The notes beneath the pieces are model-generated. The model saw only the letters and a list, made by a program, of their open reading frames with translations, made no database searches and was not told the origin of the DNA. A stretch of DNA of 64,000 nucleotides from an uncultured Bacilli bacterium. GTDB lineage: Bacteria; Bacillota_I; Bacilli_A; RF39; UBA660. Below, in pieces: positions 52,195 to 60,500 of this stretch (within the stretch, counting starts at the first letter, position 1; the number at the start of each line of letters is the position of its first letter). The stretch is from positions 5,754 through 69,753 of the forward strand of contig CAKOTU010000003.1 of the NCBI GenBank assembly GCA_934120265.1. The letters run 5' to 3'. Made by a program: the position numbers and the translations under genes.

Positions 52195-53349
52195 ATGAAG
52201 AAATGGTATTTTATTACTTTATTTTTAATGATTATTTTTCCGAGTTTTGTAAATGCCAAGGAATGGGTATATAAATGTGATTATAAAATTTTTGTAATGG
52301 AGGATATAGAGACTCCACTTACTGTTACTGTTTATGATGATGATAGTGTGTCATTCGAGTCGAATGGCAAAACATTAAATAATAAAAATAATTTTGGAGT
52401 GAAATTTTCAAATGACAATGAATATACGGTTGGATTGCCAAGCTCTTCTGAATTTTTAGAAAACGTTAAGAATAACGGTAATTATAAATGCCCATCAATG
52501 TTTTCTGTATATGAATCTCTTGCAATGGTTCTGGATGTGCACGTCGGTGATGGAGGTGATTATGCTGCAGGTAATCAATTTCAAGCAAGAATTGTTTCTG
52601 GTACACCTAATTCAAATAGTCAAACTCCAGTTAAAGAAATAACTGTCAATCAAGAATGTGTTAGAAAAACTAGAACAAATATCAACAAACGTAATATTAA
52701 TATTGATTTTTATTTTAAAATTTATACAGATGGTACTAAAGAAGTTTGCGCAGACAATGTAGATATAGGGCAATTATGTTCAAAAGATGGATTTTTGTCA
52801 ATTACCATAGATGGATTGCAATTGCAAATTGATATAGTTACAGAAGAAATATTTAAACAGAATTTTGCTATGTTAGAACATAATAGTTTTGCTTGTCCTG
52901 ATACAGTATATTTTGCATTATCACAATATCCAATTGATAGTGGGGCATATACTGCATTATTAACAACTAACAAGGAAGAAGCAGAAAAATTTGGTAAAAC
53001 GACTGAGGTAGTAGAAAATCCAGGTAACTCTAATGATGATAAATATAATCCCGGTGAAGATGTATACGGTTGTGAAGTAGTACCTGAAGAGGTTCGAAAA
53101 TGGATAAAGATATCACTAAATTTTATAAAGTATATAGCTTTAATACTAGTAATAGTATTAGGAACAATAGATTTTATAAAAGCGGCAGGATCAGGAGAAC
53201 CAGATGCAATGAAAAAAGCGGGTCAATCCTTTATAAAAAGAGTAATAGCAGTAATCATATTATTCTTACTTCCAATGATAATTGATTTAATACTACACTT
53301 AATCAATTTATATGGTTCAACAGATGATTGCTTTAATGTGTTAAAATAA
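52195..53349 (+). CDS. Secreted protein with VirB2-like C-terminal module (tandem copy 2)
   Basis: The 384-aa protein has a signal peptide (MKKWYFITLFLMIIFPSFVNA), an ectodomain of about 260 residues with YKCDYKIF and NGNYKCPSMF, which echo YTCDYRIN and NGYSCPRLM of the protein at 22839, and from residue 283 the VirB2-like module, which differs from that of 22839 at only a few residues. So its closest relative by module is the distant gene, not its tandem neighbour. GGTGA precedes the ATG. The two helices and the Cys pair at the module's ends (GCEVV, DDCFNV) are retained. Confidence 0.8.
   Translation: MKKWYFITLFLMIIFPSFVNAKEWVYKCDYKIFVMEDIETPLTVTVYDDDSVSFESNGKTLNNKNNFGVKFSNDNEYTVGLPSSSEFLENVKNNGNYKCPSMFSVYESLAMVLDVHVGDGGDYAAGNQFQARIVSGTPNSNSQTPVKEITVNQECVRKTRTNINKRNINIDFYFKIYTDGTKEVCADNVDIGQLCSKDGFLSITIDGLQLQIDIVTEEIFKQNFAMLEHNSFACPDTVYFALSQYPIDSGAYTALLTTNKEEAEKFGKTTEVVENPGNSNDDKYNPGEDVYGCEVVPEEVRKWIKISLNFIKYIALILVIVLGTIDFIKAAGSGEPDAMKKAGQSFIKRVIAVIILFLLPMIIDLILHLINLYGSTDDCFNVLK
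53041..53349 (+). repeat. 309-nt VirB2-like 3' module, copy C
   Basis: Nearly identical to 23796-24104, including a run of about 110 identical bases starting at TTTATAAAAAGAGTAATAGC. Confidence 0.88.
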
Positions 53350-53439
53350 CTATTTTTAAAAAATAAGCATAAAAGGTTAATTTATGTTTATTTTTTTTGA
53401 AAAATATATTATAATATCTTTTCAGAAAGAGGTGTTGCT

Positions 53440-53838
53440 ATGAATAATAATTCTTTAGCCTTAAACTTAAATAAAAAAATTAAAACATATGTCTTTTCAG
53501 AAAACTTTTTTGATATTTATTATATGGATGGTAGTAAACAAAGATATTATACTGATAATCCTTTTAGAGATAAACAAATTATTGAAGATAAGTTATTAGA
53601 ACAAAGACTTGAAAAGATGTCTACTACTAAAAGTAGAAAATTAAAAAGAGAATTGGAAAAATATAGAATGTATTTAATTATTAAAAAAGCTATATATGAA
53701 AATAAAACAACAGAAAATGACTTATTAAAAAAAATAGATTTTGAACCTATATATTTACCACCACTTACTTCATCTAATGTAAAGTGTTATAGTTATAGAA
53801 AAATTAAGACAATGTTTAAAAGTGTAGAAAACAAATAG
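53440..53838 (+). CDS. Hypothetical protein (132 aa)
   Basis: The protein is small, basic and helical (KLLEQRLEKMSTTKSRKLK, then LEKYRMYLIIKKAI) with an N-terminal strand region containing FFDIYYMDGSKQRYY. There is no signal peptide or membrane helix, and I do not recognise the family. It starts behind AGAGGTGTT with a TATAAT-like element about 25-30 bases upstream and ends in a long terminator hairpin, so it is monocistronic, between the surface-protein pair and mnmA. Confidence 0.7.
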   Translation: MNNNSLALNLNKKIKTYVFSENFFDIYYMDGSKQRYYTDNPFRDKQIIEDKLLEQRLEKMSTTKSRKLKRELEKYRMYLIIKKAIYENKTTENDLLKKIDFEPIYLPPLTSSNVKCYSYRKIKTMFKSVENK

Positions 53839-53873
53839 AAGTATAGATAAATACTTTATTTGTTTTTTTGATT
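53829..53873 (+). terminator. Terminator with long bipartite stem
   Basis: Outer AAACAAATA with TATTTGTTT and inner AAGTAT with ATACTT form a hairpin over the stop codon, followed by T residues. Confidence 0.7.
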
Positions 53874-53940
53874 GAAACAATTAATAGGTGCAAAAATGAA
53901 AGAAATATATTATAATATATTTGTTTTAACGAGGTGAAAT

Positions 53941-55047
53941 ATGAAAAAAGTAGTAATTGGTATGAGTGGTGGAGTTGATTCTTCTGTTGCTGCAATTAAA
54001 TTAAAAGAACAAGGTTATGAAGTAATTGGTCTTTTTATGCGTAATTGGGATTCTATGATGGATGGAGAATACGATGGAGCTCCAGTTTCAAATCAAGGTA
54101 TTTGCCCACAAGAAGTTGATTATAATGATGCTAAAGCAGTATGTGATAAATTAGGAATACCTTTGTATCGTAAAGATTTTATTAAAGAATATTGGGATTA
54201 TGTTTTTACTTATTTTTTGGATGAATTAAAAAAAGGAAGAACACCAAATCCTGATATTATGTGTAATAAATATATTAAGTTTGATATGTTTGCTAAAGAG
54301 GCAAAAAAATTAGGTGCGGATTATATTGCGACAGGACATTATGCTAGAATAGAAAATGGTAAATTGTTGAAAGCTGTTGATGAGAATAAAGATCAAACTT
54401 ATTTTTTATCACAAGTAAGTAAAGAACAGTTAAATAATGTTTTATTTCCAATAGGTGATATGGTAAAGCCAGAGGTGCGAAAAATAGCTTTAGAAAATGA
54501 TTTGCTAACAGCAAAGAAAAAAGATTCTACTGGTATTTGCTTTATTGGAGAAAGAAACTTTTCTAACTTTTTAAAGAATTATTTACCTAATACTCCAGGA
54601 GATATTGTTAATATCGATACAAATGAAGTAATTGGTAAACATATTGGTTTAATGTATTATACAATTGGTCAAAGAAGAGGACTTGATATTGGTGGTACTA
54701 AAGATAGAATGTTTGTTGTAGGAAAGGATCTAGATAAGAATATTTTATATATATGTATTGGAGAAGATAATGATTATTTAATATCTGATTCATGTATTAT
54801 TGAAGATGTCAATTATTTGGGAGACAAAAAAATAACTGAGTGTAATGCTAAGTTTAGATATCGTCAAAAAGATAACCCAGTTTCTTTAGAATGGCTAGAT
54901 AATGGAGAAATATTAGTTAAATATCCACAGGGAGTTAAAAGTGTTACACCTGGTCAAGCATGTGTTTTATATGATGGTGAGGAGTGCCTTGGTGGAGGTA
55001 TTATCAAAACAGTTATGAAAAATAACGAAAAACTATGGTATTTATAA
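53941..55047 (+). CDS. mnmA: tRNA-specific 2-thiouridylase
   Basis: MnmA thiolates U34 of tRNA-Lys, -Glu and -Gln. The 368-aa protein has the PP-loop GMSGGVDSSVAA, the insertion GLFMRNWDS, the first catalytic Cys in NPDIMCNKYIKF and the second in STGICFIGERNF, with the C-terminal beta-barrel ending GGGIIK. Start at ATG 53941 behind GAGGTGAAAT. A second PP-loop tRNA enzyme follows directly, pointing to a tRNA-thiolation operon. Confidence 0.97.
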   Translation: MKKVVIGMSGGVDSSVAAIKLKEQGYEVIGLFMRNWDSMMDGEYDGAPVSNQGICPQEVDYNDAKAVCDKLGIPLYRKDFIKEYWDYVFTYFLDELKKGRTPNPDIMCNKYIKFDMFAKEAKKLGADYIATGHYARIENGKLLKAVDENKDQTYFLSQVSKEQLNNVLFPIGDMVKPEVRKIALENDLLTAKKKDSTGICFIGERNFSNFLKNYLPNTPGDIVNIDTNEVIGKHIGLMYYTIGQRRGLDIGGTKDRMFVVGKDLDKNILYICIGEDNDYLISDSCIIEDVNYLGDKKITECNAKFRYRQKDNPVSLEWLDNGEILVKYPQGVKSVTPGQACVLYDGEECLGGGIIKTVMKNNEKLWYL

Positions 55048-55059
55048 TTGGAGTATAAG

Positions 55060-55893
55060 ATGGAAGATAGATATAAAGAAATAGAAAAGAGTATTATTAA
55101 AAAATACCGTAAAGATATTTGGAGTAAATTCGTTAAAGCTGTTAAAGAATATGAGTTAATAGAAGAAAATGATAAAATTATGGTTTGTATTTCTGGTGGA
55201 AAAGATTCTTTCCTTTTAGCAAAATGTATCCAAGAAATAAAAAAACATGGTAAATTTCATTTTGATGCATGTTATGTTGTAATGGATCCTGGATATAATA
55301 AAAATAATCGTAAGATGATTGAAGAGAATGCAAAAATATTAAATATACCAGTTGAAATATTTGAAAGTAACATTTTTGATGTAGTTACTACTGTAGATAA
55401 GAGTCCTTGTTATTTATGTGCAAGAATGAGAAGAGGATGCTTATATAATAAAGCTAAAGAACTTGGATGTAATAAAATAGCTTTAGGGCATCACTTTGAT
55501 GACGTTATTGAAACAACTCTTTTATCAATGTTTTATGGTTCTGAGATTAAAACAATGATGCCTAAACTTCATAGTGAAAACTTTGAGGGTTTAGAATTAA
55601 TAAGACCTCTTTATTTGATTAAAGAGGATGCTATTATTTCTTGGAAGAATAGCAATAATTTAACATTCTTAAATTGTGCATGTAAATTTACTGAAGAACA
55701 TTTTTCTAAAGATGATGGAACTAGTAAACGCAAAGAAATAAAAAATCTTATAAAAGAATTGAAAAAAGTTAATAAAGATATAGATCATAATATTTTTAAA
55801 AGCTTAGATAACGTAAATTTAAATTGTATTTTAGGAACTAAAAAAGATGGTGAATATAGAAGCTTTTTAGAGGATTACGATTTACGTAAATAA
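55060..55893 (+). CDS. TtcA-like PP-loop tRNA thiolation enzyme
   Basis: The 277-aa protein belongs to the TtcA/TtuA branch of PP-loop ATPases: VCISGGKDSFLLAKC, a CYLCARMRRG motif (CxxC plus a later lone Cys in LNCACKFTEEH) and ALGHHFDDVIETTLLSMFYG. TtcA enzymes use an Fe-S cluster to make 2-thiocytidine at position 32 of tRNAs. The in-frame TTG at 55048 overlaps the GGAG site, so ATG 55060 is used. It follows mnmA within 12 bases. Exact substrate is not certain because several subfamilies share these motifs. Confidence 0.85.
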   Translation: MEDRYKEIEKSIIKKYRKDIWSKFVKAVKEYELIEENDKIMVCISGGKDSFLLAKCIQEIKKHGKFHFDACYVVMDPGYNKNNRKMIEENAKILNIPVEIFESNIFDVVTTVDKSPCYLCARMRRGCLYNKAKELGCNKIALGHHFDDVIETTLLSMFYGSEIKTMMPKLHSENFEGLELIRPLYLIKEDAIISWKNSNNLTFLNCACKFTEEHFSKDDGTSKRKEIKNLIKELKKVNKDIDHNIFKSLDNVNLNCILGTKKDGEYRSFLEDYDLRK

Positions 55894-55899
55894 AATAAT

Positions 55900-55935
55900 A
55901 AAGGCATTAAATGATGGAATTTTAATGTCTTTTAT
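55900..55935 (+). terminator. Terminator
   Basis: AAAGGCATTAAA pairs imperfectly with TTTAATGTCTTT around ATGATGGAAT, then TTATT. A TGTATAAT -10 for the next gene follows immediately. Confidence 0.55.
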
Positions 55936-55964
55936 TGTATAATGGTAAAAGAAAAGGTGATAAT

Positions 55965-56924
55965 GTGAATATATATAAACAAATATACAGAAAAATAAAA
56001 AAGTATGATACTATTGTTTTAGCGCGTCATGTAGGACCTGATCCTGATGCCCTTGGTAGTCAAATGGGATTAAGAGATTCTATAAGGGCCACTTTTCCTA
56101 ATAAAACAGTTGTTTCTGTTGGTTATTCTGCAACTAAGTTTAAATATTTAGGCAATATTGATAGATTTACAGAAGATATGTATAAAAATTCTTTATTGAT
56201 TATCACTGATACCCCAGATTCTAAAAGAGTAGATGGTGTTGATCCTTCTAAATTTGAATATGTAATAAAGATAGATCATCATCCTTTTATTGAAAAATTT
56301 TGTAATATTGAGTTAATTGATGATACAGCTAGTAGTGCTTCTCAGCTAGTAATGGAGCTAATATTTAATACTAAATTAAAATTAACTAAAGAAATAGCAG
56401 AGAAACTATATATTGGGCTAGTTTCTGATACAAATAGATTTTTGTTTTCATATACAACTCCTAAGACTTTTAATTTAGTATCACGTCTAATAAAAGAAAC
56501 TAATATGGATTTTGTTCCTTTATATGAAAAATTATATACACGACCAATTAGGGAAGTTAGATTTGAGGGATATATTACTAATCATTTGGAAATTACCCCA
56601 AATGGACTTGCTTATATAAAACTAGATGATGATATTTTAGCAGAGTATGGTGTTGATTCAGCAACTGCAGGTAATATGGTCAATAACTTTAATTATATAG
56701 AAGAAGTTATAGTATGGATGGTATTTTCAAACGACAGAGTTAATGAAAATATTAGAGGTTCAATTAGATCTAGAGGACCTGTTATAAATGAAGTTGCTGC
56801 TAAATTTGGTGGCGGTGGACACGCTTTTGCAAGCGGCGTAAGATTAAAAAACTTTGAAGAAGTCGATAAGTTAATTGAAGCTATGGATCAAGTGTGTTTG
56901 GATTATAAAAATAGTAAAGAATAA
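55965..56924 (+). CDS. nrnA: DHH-family nanoRNase/pAp phosphatase (NrnA-like)
   Basis: The 319-aa product is a DHH-DHHA1 phosphoesterase: ARHVGPDPDALGSQMG (motif II-like), IITDTPDSKRVDG, IKIDHHPFIEKF (DHH motif) and C-terminal GGGGHAFASGVRLKNF (DHHA1). NrnA degrades short oligoribonucleotides and 3'-phosphoadenosine 5'-phosphate. Upstream codons are open from an ATG at 55935, which overlaps the TATAAT; GTG at 55965 behind AAAGGTGAT is the likely start. It is monocistronic, with a clear terminator downstream. Confidence 0.92.
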   Translation: MNIYKQIYRKIKKYDTIVLARHVGPDPDALGSQMGLRDSIRATFPNKTVVSVGYSATKFKYLGNIDRFTEDMYKNSLLIITDTPDSKRVDGVDPSKFEYVIKIDHHPFIEKFCNIELIDDTASSASQLVMELIFNTKLKLTKEIAEKLYIGLVSDTNRFLFSYTTPKTFNLVSRLIKETNMDFVPLYEKLYTRPIREVRFEGYITNHLEITPNGLAYIKLDDDILAEYGVDSATAGNMVNNFNYIEEVIVWMVFSNDRVNENIRGSIRSRGPVINEVAAKFGGGGHAFASGVRLKNFEEVDKLIEAMDQVCLDYKNSKE

Positions 56925-56928
56925 AACT

Positions 56929-56956
56929 AAGCTCTATCATATTGATAGAGCTTTTG
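56929..56956 (+). terminator. Terminator of nrnA
   Basis: AAGCTCTATCA (56929-56939) pairs with TGATAGAGCTT (56943-56953) over TAT; it may also stop the converging minus-strand operon because A residues precede it. Confidence 0.85.
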
Positions 56957-56993
56957 TTGTGCAATAATAAAATTTTTGTATAATATTATTTTA

Positions 56994-57380
56994 TTAAATA
57001 ATTGGATTTTCAACATCTACTACTTGTTCACCACTTCTTTGTAATAACACTACATAAAGAGCTATGGAAGCCGCAAATAATGAAAAATAAGATGCAACTA
57101 TTTGTAATTCGTAAGGTTTTAAATCTTCACCTTCCTTTTTAGAAATATCATATAAAACGTAATTTATTATTAAGAAAATAATAAATATTATTAAAATTAG
57201 TATTCTGTTAAAAGTGGTTAATTTTTGAGCTGTCTCAGCGTCTAAAAAAGGTTCTTCTTCATTAATTTCTAATTGTTCATTATAAAGAAGTATTATTGAA
57301 ATGATAATAGTACCAATGCTTACTATAGAAGCAATTATTTGAATAGTAATTGATAAAGATTCTTTTTCTTTGTTACTCAT
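56994..57380 (-). CDS. Hypothetical three-helix membrane protein
   Basis: The 128-aa protein has three predicted membrane helices (ITIQIIASIVSIGTIIISII; ILILIIFIIFLIINYVLY; IVASYFSLFAASIALYVVLL) connected by acidic loops (LEINEEEPFLDAE; KKEGEDLKPYE). No family is recognised. It is the second gene of a minus-strand operon, overlapping the 3' end of the polysaccharide deacetylase gene by eight bases, so a role in the envelope is possible. Confidence 0.7.
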   Translation of the reverse strand: MSNKEKESLSITIQIIASIVSIGTIIISIILLYNEQLEINEEEPFLDAETAQKLTTFNRILILIIFIIFLIINYVLYDISKKEGEDLKPYELQIVASYFSLFAASIALYVVLLQRSGEQVVDVENPII

Positions 57381-58533
57381 TTGTAGCTATATCACTTATT
57401 TTATTTATTTTGTTTAGCTCGGATATTGTAACAAATTGATATCCTTCATCAATTAATTTTGGAATCATTATTTTTAATGCTTCATAGGTTCTTTCATGGG
57501 TGTCATGCATTAAAATAATACTTCTATCTTTTATTTGTGATAAAGATCTATCAGCTATTTTTTTACTACTTTTTATTTTCCAATCAAGTGTATCAACATT
57601 CCATAAAACTATTTCAAGATTTGTATTATTTCTAATCTTTTTATTTACTGATCCATATGTTGGTCTTAATAAAATTGGAGTATAGTTTACTTCTTCTTTT
57701 AAAATATCTTGAGTTTTATTAATCTGTTCTTTTATATCTTCAATTTTTAGTCTGGACAACCATTTATGGTTATAACTGTGATTTCCTATTTCATTTCCGT
57801 TACTTATTGATTCTTTAATAGTATCTTTATATATTTTTACCTTATTTCCTAGTACAAAAAATGTTGCGTTACAATTATACTTCTTTAGTAGATCAATAAT
57901 TTGTTTTGTGTATTTACTAGGACCATCATCAAATGTTAAAGCTATGATAGGCTTATTAGAGTCAATGGTTTTATTTACAGTTTCATAGTTTATCAAATTT
58001 GTTTCTTCCTTTTTTTCTATTGTTATTTTAGCATTTTCACTATCCAACTTAACTTTGTCTTCTATTATTTTATTGTTATGGATTGAAAAGAACGTAATAT
58101 ATTCTTCATCAAAAACAAATTTATCTGTTAATTTGTTTTGATATTTACTTGAATCATAAATTATATCATTTATGCTCAATAATTTATTACTTTTTTTATC
58201 AAATACATATGTATCTATGCTTTCATTTTGATAATTGTTATAAGATATATATTTTTTTAAAGATACATTTATATAATTATCATTAACAACGTTATAAGTA
58301 TAATCAATATTTAATTCTTTTTCTTCGTTGTCTAATTTGTTGAATGTTTTAACAGCTTCATTTATATCTTTTTTTATATACTTGTTTAACTTTTTAATGT
58401 TTGTTTCTGGATAGTTAATTGAAATAAACTTATTATCATTTTGTTTAATGTCGGAATATATTTCCATTTTGATATCATTTGTACAACCAGTTATTAAAAA
58501 TATAAATATCATTAGTAGTAGACTCTTTTTCAT
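57373..58533 (-). CDS. Lipoprotein polysaccharide deacetylase (PdaC-like)
   Basis: The 386-aa protein has a lipoprotein signal (LLLMIFIFLITGC, lipid on Cys), an N-terminal DUF4163/DUF3298-like region (about 25-190) and a NodB domain: IALTFDDGPS, the metal-binding HSYNH, RPTYGS, WNVDTLDW and LMHDTHERT. Such enzymes deacetylate GlcNAc or MurNAc in peptidoglycan. A GTG three codons upstream is in frame, but AGGTGA overlaps it, so ATG 58533 is used. The following membrane gene is cotranscribed. All catalytic residues appear present. Confidence 0.9.
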   Translation of the reverse strand: MKKSLLLMIFIFLITGCTNDIKMEIYSDIKQNDNKFISINYPETNIKKLNKYIKKDINEAVKTFNKLDNEEKELNIDYTYNVVNDNYINVSLKKYISYNNYQNESIDTYVFDKKSNKLLSINDIIYDSSKYQNKLTDKFVFDEEYITFFSIHNNKIIEDKVKLDSENAKITIEKKEETNLINYETVNKTIDSNKPIIALTFDDGPSKYTKQIIDLLKKYNCNATFFVLGNKVKIYKDTIKESISNGNEIGNHSYNHKWLSRLKIEDIKEQINKTQDILKEEVNYTPILLRPTYGSVNKKIRNNTNLEIVLWNVDTLDWKIKSSKKIADRSLSQIKDRSIILMHDTHERTYEALKIMIPKLIDEGYQFVTISELNKINKISDIATNE

Positions 58534-58621
58534 AAATTTCACCTATTAAAATATATTCTAATAGACTTATCATATATTCATTTTTCTTCTTTGAGAATAT
58601 AAAATAGTAGGAGGAAGAAAA

Positions 58622-58942
58622 ATGAAATTTATAGAGACATATTGGATGCCATTTCTATATTGGCTGTTTTTAGGACTTATTACTTACCTGATAAAAAAAG
58701 TAAAAGATTATCATAATATGTTAAATAATACTAGATCAGCAATCAGAGAGATACTAAAAAATGAAATAATTGGAGTTTACAATAAATGTAAAGAAAAAGA
58801 ATGTATTACTTTACATGAAAAAGACATAATTGAAAGTTTATATACAGAATATAAAAATAATGGTGGTAAGGGTTTTATTGATGAAGTAATGAAAGAGATA
58901 AAAAATATTCCATTTTCCTCTGACTGTGATGGAGGTGACTAA
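58622..58942 (+). CDS. Phage-type holin-associated small membrane protein
   Basis: The 106-aa product has one N-terminal helix (WMPFLYWLFLGLITYLI) and a soluble C-terminal domain with ILKNEIIGVYNKC, ESLYTEYKNNGGKGFIDEV, a pattern often seen in small proteins of phage lysis modules (short helix, then a y..Y...GG.G.i..l element). It starts behind AGGAGG and is followed without gap by a second small membrane protein and an endolysin. The holin-like role is inferred from topology and context. Confidence 0.65.
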   Translation: MKFIETYWMPFLYWLFLGLITYLIKKVKDYHNMLNNTRSAIREILKNEIIGVYNKCKEKECITLHEKDIIESLYTEYKNNGGKGFIDEVMKEIKNIPFSSDCDGGD

Positions 58943-59296
58943 ATGGAAGATCTTTTTCCAACTAAATTATTAGATCTACTAGTAATTAGTATAACTTTAA
59001 GTGTTATTGTGATGGTGATATTACAAAAATTTAAATCTTTACCTTTTATCAAAAAAACTTGGCAAATATGGGTTTTGAACTTACTATTTTCTTTTTCACT
59101 GTCAATTCCATTTACAACTACTTTCTATTCGTTAGACACTTATAGTGGAATTTGGGTAGGACTATTTACTTTTGTAGGTGCACCAGCTATATATGATACT
59201 CTAAAGAACCAAACCATTATTAATTACAATCCAACAAAAATAAAAGATACTGTAGAAATAGACAAGAAAAACGAGATAAAGAGGGATGATTTATGA
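58943..59296 (+). CDS. Phage-type holin-like membrane protein
   Basis: The 117-aa product has three hydrophobic segments (LLDLLVISITLSVIVMVIL; WVLNLLFSFSLSIPF; GIWVGLFTFVGAPAIYDTL) and a basic tail. It resembles membrane proteins placed before endolysins in Clostridium and Bacillus phages. The ATG directly follows the TAA of the preceding gene, and its own TGA overlaps the endolysin start (ATGA), so the three genes are translationally coupled. Function inferred from context. Confidence 0.65.
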   Translation: MEDLFPTKLLDLLVISITLSVIVMVILQKFKSLPFIKKTWQIWVLNLLFSFSLSIPFTTTFYSLDTYSGIWVGLFTFVGAPAIYDTLKNQTIINYNPTKIKDTVEIDKKNEIKRDDL

Positions 59297-60222
59297 AATA
59301 TTTAGGTAGTGAAAGAAGCATAACACAAAGTTTTACTAATCACAAGTATGCGGAAGATTATAGTGGGGCTCATCTTTCTGAAATAAAAATTAATGGAACT
59401 GCTAAAGTTATAAAGGTTGTAAATAAATATAAGGGACATAATAATTCTATTAACTATCATGAATTTTTAAATAATCAAAAGAAATGGAAAGATGGTAATT
59501 ATTATAATTGTATTTCGATAACTGGAGAAACTGTAAGATTTTACTATGATGAAATGGGTGGTAATCAAGTACATCTTGAAACTTATTATAACGGTAACAA
59601 ATATTTACTTAAAATTTTACATATGAATGTTGTAAATGTAAAAGTAGGAGATATTGTTAATAAAAATACAGTAATAGGATTACAAGGAAATACGGGATTA
59701 GTACTTTCTAGTAAAAGTAAAACTAATGAAACATATGGTAGTCATGTTCATTTAGAGGTAAAAAATAGTAGTGGTAAAAGTATAAATCCAAGAGAGTTTG
59801 CCGATGGAAGTATTGAGTATAATTACACCTCTCAGAGTAATATTATTGATGAATCAAAAAAACAATTTAAAGTTTTAGTCCAAACCATTAATATTAGAAA
59901 AGAACCTAGTGAATTATCGGAAGATATAGGTGATGTACACTACGATGAAGTATACGATATTTTAGGAGAAGTTGATAGTAATTTGTATACATGGTACAAG
60001 ATAAAAACTAATAGAGGACTGGAAGGATATGTGGCTAGTAAAAAAGATGCGAACTGGGTTTTAGTGAGTAATCCTGGTAACGATATTATTGATGTAGATG
60101 AGGGCACAGATGAAGAAGAAAAAGATGAAAAAATGAAGTTAATATTCGAATGCCAAAACGATGGAATTTATTACTTAAAGTTACAACAAGGCGAGAAATT
60201 ATATTTGCAAAAAAAATCTTAA
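59293..60222 (+). CDS. M23-type endolysin with SH3 domain
   Basis: The 309-aa protein has no signal peptide. Residues 1-170 look like a LytM/M23 metallopeptidase: an N-terminal HKYAEDYSG element in place of HxxxD, LKILHMNVVNVKVGD, GLQGNTG and the SHVHLEV motif with two His. Residues about 190-260 form an SH3 domain (NIRKEPSELSEDIG, YDILGEV, GLEGYVASK). Absence of a signal peptide and the upstream holin genes indicate a phage-style endolysin. A terminator follows. No phage structural genes are nearby. Confidence 0.8.
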   Translation: MKYLGSERSITQSFTNHKYAEDYSGAHLSEIKINGTAKVIKVVNKYKGHNNSINYHEFLNNQKKWKDGNYYNCISITGETVRFYYDEMGGNQVHLETYYNGNKYLLKILHMNVVNVKVGDIVNKNTVIGLQGNTGLVLSSKSKTNETYGSHVHLEVKNSSGKSINPREFADGSIEYNYTSQSNIIDESKKQFKVLVQTINIRKEPSELSEDIGDVHYDEVYDILGEVDSNLYTWYKIKTNRGLEGYVASKKDANWVLVSNPGNDIIDVDEGTDEEEKDEKMKLIFECQNDGIYYLKLQQGEKLYLQKKS

Positions 60223-60236
60223 AAGTTTAAAAAAAT

Positions 60237-60276
60237 AAAAAAGTGAAATTTCTATTTTTCACTTTTTTTATTTTTT
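60237..60276 (+). terminator. Terminator of the lysis cassette
   Basis: AAAAAAGTGAAA (60237-60248) pairs with TTTCACTTTTTT (60257-60268) and more T residues follow. Confidence 0.85.
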
Positions 60277-60437
60277 TGAAAAAGTAAAAAAATGTAAAAA
60301 TCGTTGTAAAACAAAGAAAAATATACTATATGTTAAATTTAAAAATAAAATAAAAATTTAAAAATTAAAAAATTTAAAAAAACAAAAAAATATTTTTTGA
60401 CTTTTTTTGTTGAAAAATAAAGGCTAAAAAAACACAG

Positions 60438-60451
60438 CGAACAAAAGTTCA
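60438..60451 (+). promoter_or_regulatory. SOS-box-like palindrome upstream of nrdD
   Basis: CGAACAAAAGTTCA matches the Bacillus LexA consensus at 12 of 14 positions and lies 20 bases upstream of the nrdD -35. It is a weaker match than the recA box. Confidence 0.4.
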
Positions 60452-60471
60452 AAAAAATGCACAAAAAGTTA

Positions 60472-60500
60472 TTGACAATGGCATAAAATTATATTACAAT
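60472..60500 (+). promoter_or_regulatory. nrdD promoter
   Basis: TTGACA (60472-60477) and TACAAT (60495-60500) with a 17-base spacer; AGTAGGAGG precedes the ATG at 60527. Confidence 0.8.

Noticed and set aside
23855..53285. Short plus-strand frames starting MDKNISKLYK or MDKDITKFYK that recur at 23855, 51887 and 53100
   Set aside because: They recur only because the 309-nt module is repeated; they lie in the +1 frame of the module and lack ribosome sites.
60321..60333. NrdR box upstream of nrdD
   Set aside because: Only a loose match to the ACACTATATATAGTGT-type consensus and no second box; mentioned but not called as a site.
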